Assembly (NCBI RefSeq): GCF_050947335.1
Contig: NW_027473339.1
Location: 62,001-126,000, forward strand
From: Megachile rotundata
Taxonomy: Eukaryota > Arthropoda > Insecta > Hymenoptera > Megachilidae
Reading direction: 5' to 3'
Length of the DNA stretch: 64,000 nucleotides
Part shown: positions 62,871 through 64,000 of the stretch, in pieces
How positions within the stretch are numbered: position 1 is the first letter of the stretch
Layout of the letters: each line of letters starts with the position of its first letter
The notes under the pieces: model-generated
What the model was told of the DNA's origin: nothing
Database searches by the model: none
The model's input: the letters and a program-made list of their open reading frames with translations, nothing else
Translations under genes and position numbers: made by a program

Positions 62871-63075
62871 TGGTTGTGTGATTGTGATTGTGTGAATGTG
62901 ATTGTGTGATTGTGATTGTGTGATTGTGATTGTGTGATTGTGATTGTGTGATTGTGATGGTGTGATTGTGATCGTGTGATTGTGGTCGTGTGTTTGTGAT
63001 CGTGTGATCGTGATCGGGTGACCGTGATTGGGTGATCGTGATTGGGTGATCGCGATTGTGTGATCGCGATTGTGT

Positions 63076-63196
63076 GATCGCGATTGCGTGATCGCGATTG
63101 CGTGATCGCGATTGCGTGATCGCGATTGCGTGATCGCGATTGCGTGATCGCGATTGCGTGATCGCGATTGCGTGATCGCGATTGCGTGATCGCGAG
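63076..63196 (+). repeat. CpG-dense GATCGCGATTGCGT block, 8 units
   Basis: Eight units with three CpG each, then the GATCGCGAGTG terminator unit at 63188. Same flanking markers as at 56.4 kb. Confidence 0.91.
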
Positions 63197-63847
63197 TGTG
63201 TGATCGCGATTGTGTGATCGCGATTGTGTGATTGCGATTGTGTGATTGTGATTGTGTGGTTGTGATTGTGTGATTGTGGTTGTGTGATTGTGATTGTGTG
63301 ATTGCGATTGTGTGATCGTGACTGTGTGGTCGTGATTGTGTGATCGTGATTGTGGGATTGTGACTGTGGGATTGTGTGGTTGTGGTTGTGTGATTGTGAT
63401 TGTGTGCATGTGATTGTGTGATTGTGATTGTGGGATTGTGATTGCCATTGTGTGATTGTGACTGTGTGGTCGTGATTTTGTGATCGTGATTGTGGGATTG
63501 TGACTGTGCGATTGTGTGATTGTGATTGTGTGACTGTGATTGTGTGATTGTGATTGTGTGATTGTGATTGTGTGATTGTGATTGTGTGATCGTGACTGTG
63601 ATTGTGTGATTGTGTGATTGTGATTGTGATTGTGATTGTGATTGTGATTGTGTGACTGTGTGATTGTGATTGTTTGATTGTGATTGTGGGATTGTGATTA
63701 TGTGATTGTGATTGTGTGATCGTGACTGTGATTGTGTGATTGTGATTGTGATTGTGATTGTGATTGTGATTGTGATTGTGATTGTGATTGTGTGACTGTG
63801 TGATTGTGATTGTGTGATTGTGATTGTGTGATCGTGACTGTGATTGT

Positions 63848-64000
63848 GTGATTGTGATTGTGATTGTGATTGTGATTGTGATTGTGATTGTGATTGTGAT
63901 TGTGATTGTGATTGTGATTGTGATTGTGATTGTGATTGTGATTGTGATTATGATTGTGATTGTGATTGTGATTCTGATTCTGATTGTGATTGTGAATGTG
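63848..64000 (+). repeat. (GTGATT)n hexamer tract cut by the window end
   Basis: At least 25 copies with one GATTAT interruption (near 63946), two GATTCT variants near 63971-63984 and a GAATG at the very end. A shorter tract of about 9 copies precedes it at 63736-63790. By comparison with the other copies, the right end should lie just beyond the window. Confidence 0.9.

Larger units (their letters stand above)
1..64000 (+). repeat. 14-bp satellite array filling the whole window
   Basis: The window is a tandem array of GATTGTGATTGTGT and single-base variants, all in one orientation. The unit divides into GATTGT plus GATTGTGT. Common variants are T to C at unit position 4 (GATC), 6 (GCG), 10 or 12, T to A at 4 (GATAG), T to G at 12 or 14 (GGG), A to G at 8 (GGTCG) and T to C giving GAC. 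No stretch of unrelated sequence is seen, so every interval not listed separately holds mixed variants of this same unit. The array is cut by both window ends and is therefore longer than 64 kb. Its size and higher-order structure fit eukaryotic satellite DNA; chromosome location and species cannot be read from the sequence. Confidence 0.97.

Noticed and set aside
1..64000. CRISPR array
   Set aside because: There are regular repeats, but no unique spacers: what lies between any two repeats is the same repeat. No cas-like gene is present.
1..64000. Bacterial or phage DNA with Dam (GATC) or DnaA-box clusters
   Set aside because: GATC is frequent only because it is one variant of the 14-mer. 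No coding sequence, rRNA, tRNA or origin-like AT-rich region accompanies it over 64 kb.
1..64000. Z-DNA or triplex-forming tracts
   Set aside because: GT and CG steps alternate only for 5-7 bases before a GA or TT breaks the purine-pyrimidine alternation, and there is no homopurine run of useful length.
1..64000. Inverted repeats, hairpins or transposon ends
   Set aside because: The complementary motif CAATCAC is absent from the + strand, so long hairpins cannot form. Only tiny palindromes such as CGATCGCGATCG (near 24785, 32070, 39690 and 57560) occur, and variant units explain them.
1..64000. Naming the species or chromosome
   Set aside because: Nothing in the window besides the satellite gives taxonomic information, and I do not recognise the unit as diagnostic of any lineage.

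Overview
The whole 64,000-base window is one uninterrupted satellite DNA array. I find no protein-coding gene, RNA gene, transposon or unique sequence in it. The basic unit is a 14-mer, GATTGTGATTGTGT, which is a hexamer (GATTGT) joined to an octamer (GATTGTGT). In places the octamer is lost and the DNA becomes a pure (GTGATT)n hexamer tract. The + strand is almost only G and T, with A nearly confined to GA and C to a few fixed variant positions (GATC, GCG, GAC). All units point the same way and the array runs off both ends. Only eukaryotic genomes usually hold arrays of this type (heterochromatic, centromeric, subtelomeric or sex-chromosome satellite). The sequence does not identify the species.

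There are three levels of organisation. (1) Variants of the 14-mer are clustered into homogeneous blocks: GATTGCGATTGTGT, GATCGCGATTGTGT, GATCGCGATTGCGT (3 CpG per unit), GATTGTGATCGTGT, GATTGTGCG-type and GATCGTGATTGGGT. (2) These blocks, hexamer tracts and a recurring spacer (GACTGTGTGGTCG...GTGGGATTGTGACTG) form modules of about 1-2.5 kb. (3) Modules are duplicated over kilobases, both in tandem (1,564 bp at 709-3836; about 1.12 kb between 5.0 and 9.1 kb; about 2.02 kb at 35.5-39.5 kb) and dispersed (4.4-11.2 with 13.1-18.7 kb; 8.2-13.2 with 25.5-30.5 kb; 19.9-23.1 with 41.3-44.4 kb; 33.7-35.8 with 44.4-46.6 kb, among others). Some segments are mosaics whose two halves match different places, with visible switch points near 40.95, 44.43 and 61.06 kb.

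Region by region: 0-4 kb holds three hexamer tracts and the exact 1,564-bp tandem duplication. 4.4-18.7 kb holds two copies of a 5.6-6.7 kb segment built on the GATCGCG/GATTGCG module. 18.7-23.6 kb holds the segment repeated at 41-44 kb. 23.6-25.1 and 30.9-32.4 kb hold related hexamer-tract clusters. 25.5-30.8 kb repeats 8.2-13.2 kb. 33-41 kb holds another hexamer family and the 2.02-kb tandem duplication. 41-64 kb is mostly a patchwork of copies of earlier segments, ending inside a hexamer tract.

The minus strand is open for thousands of bases (longest 2,579 codons), but this follows from the repeat. A 14-bp unit read in triplets gives a 42-bp superperiod, so all three minus frames spell the same 14-residue Ser/His/Asn/Thr/Ile/Gln peptide and none meets a stop. 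I do not call these genes.
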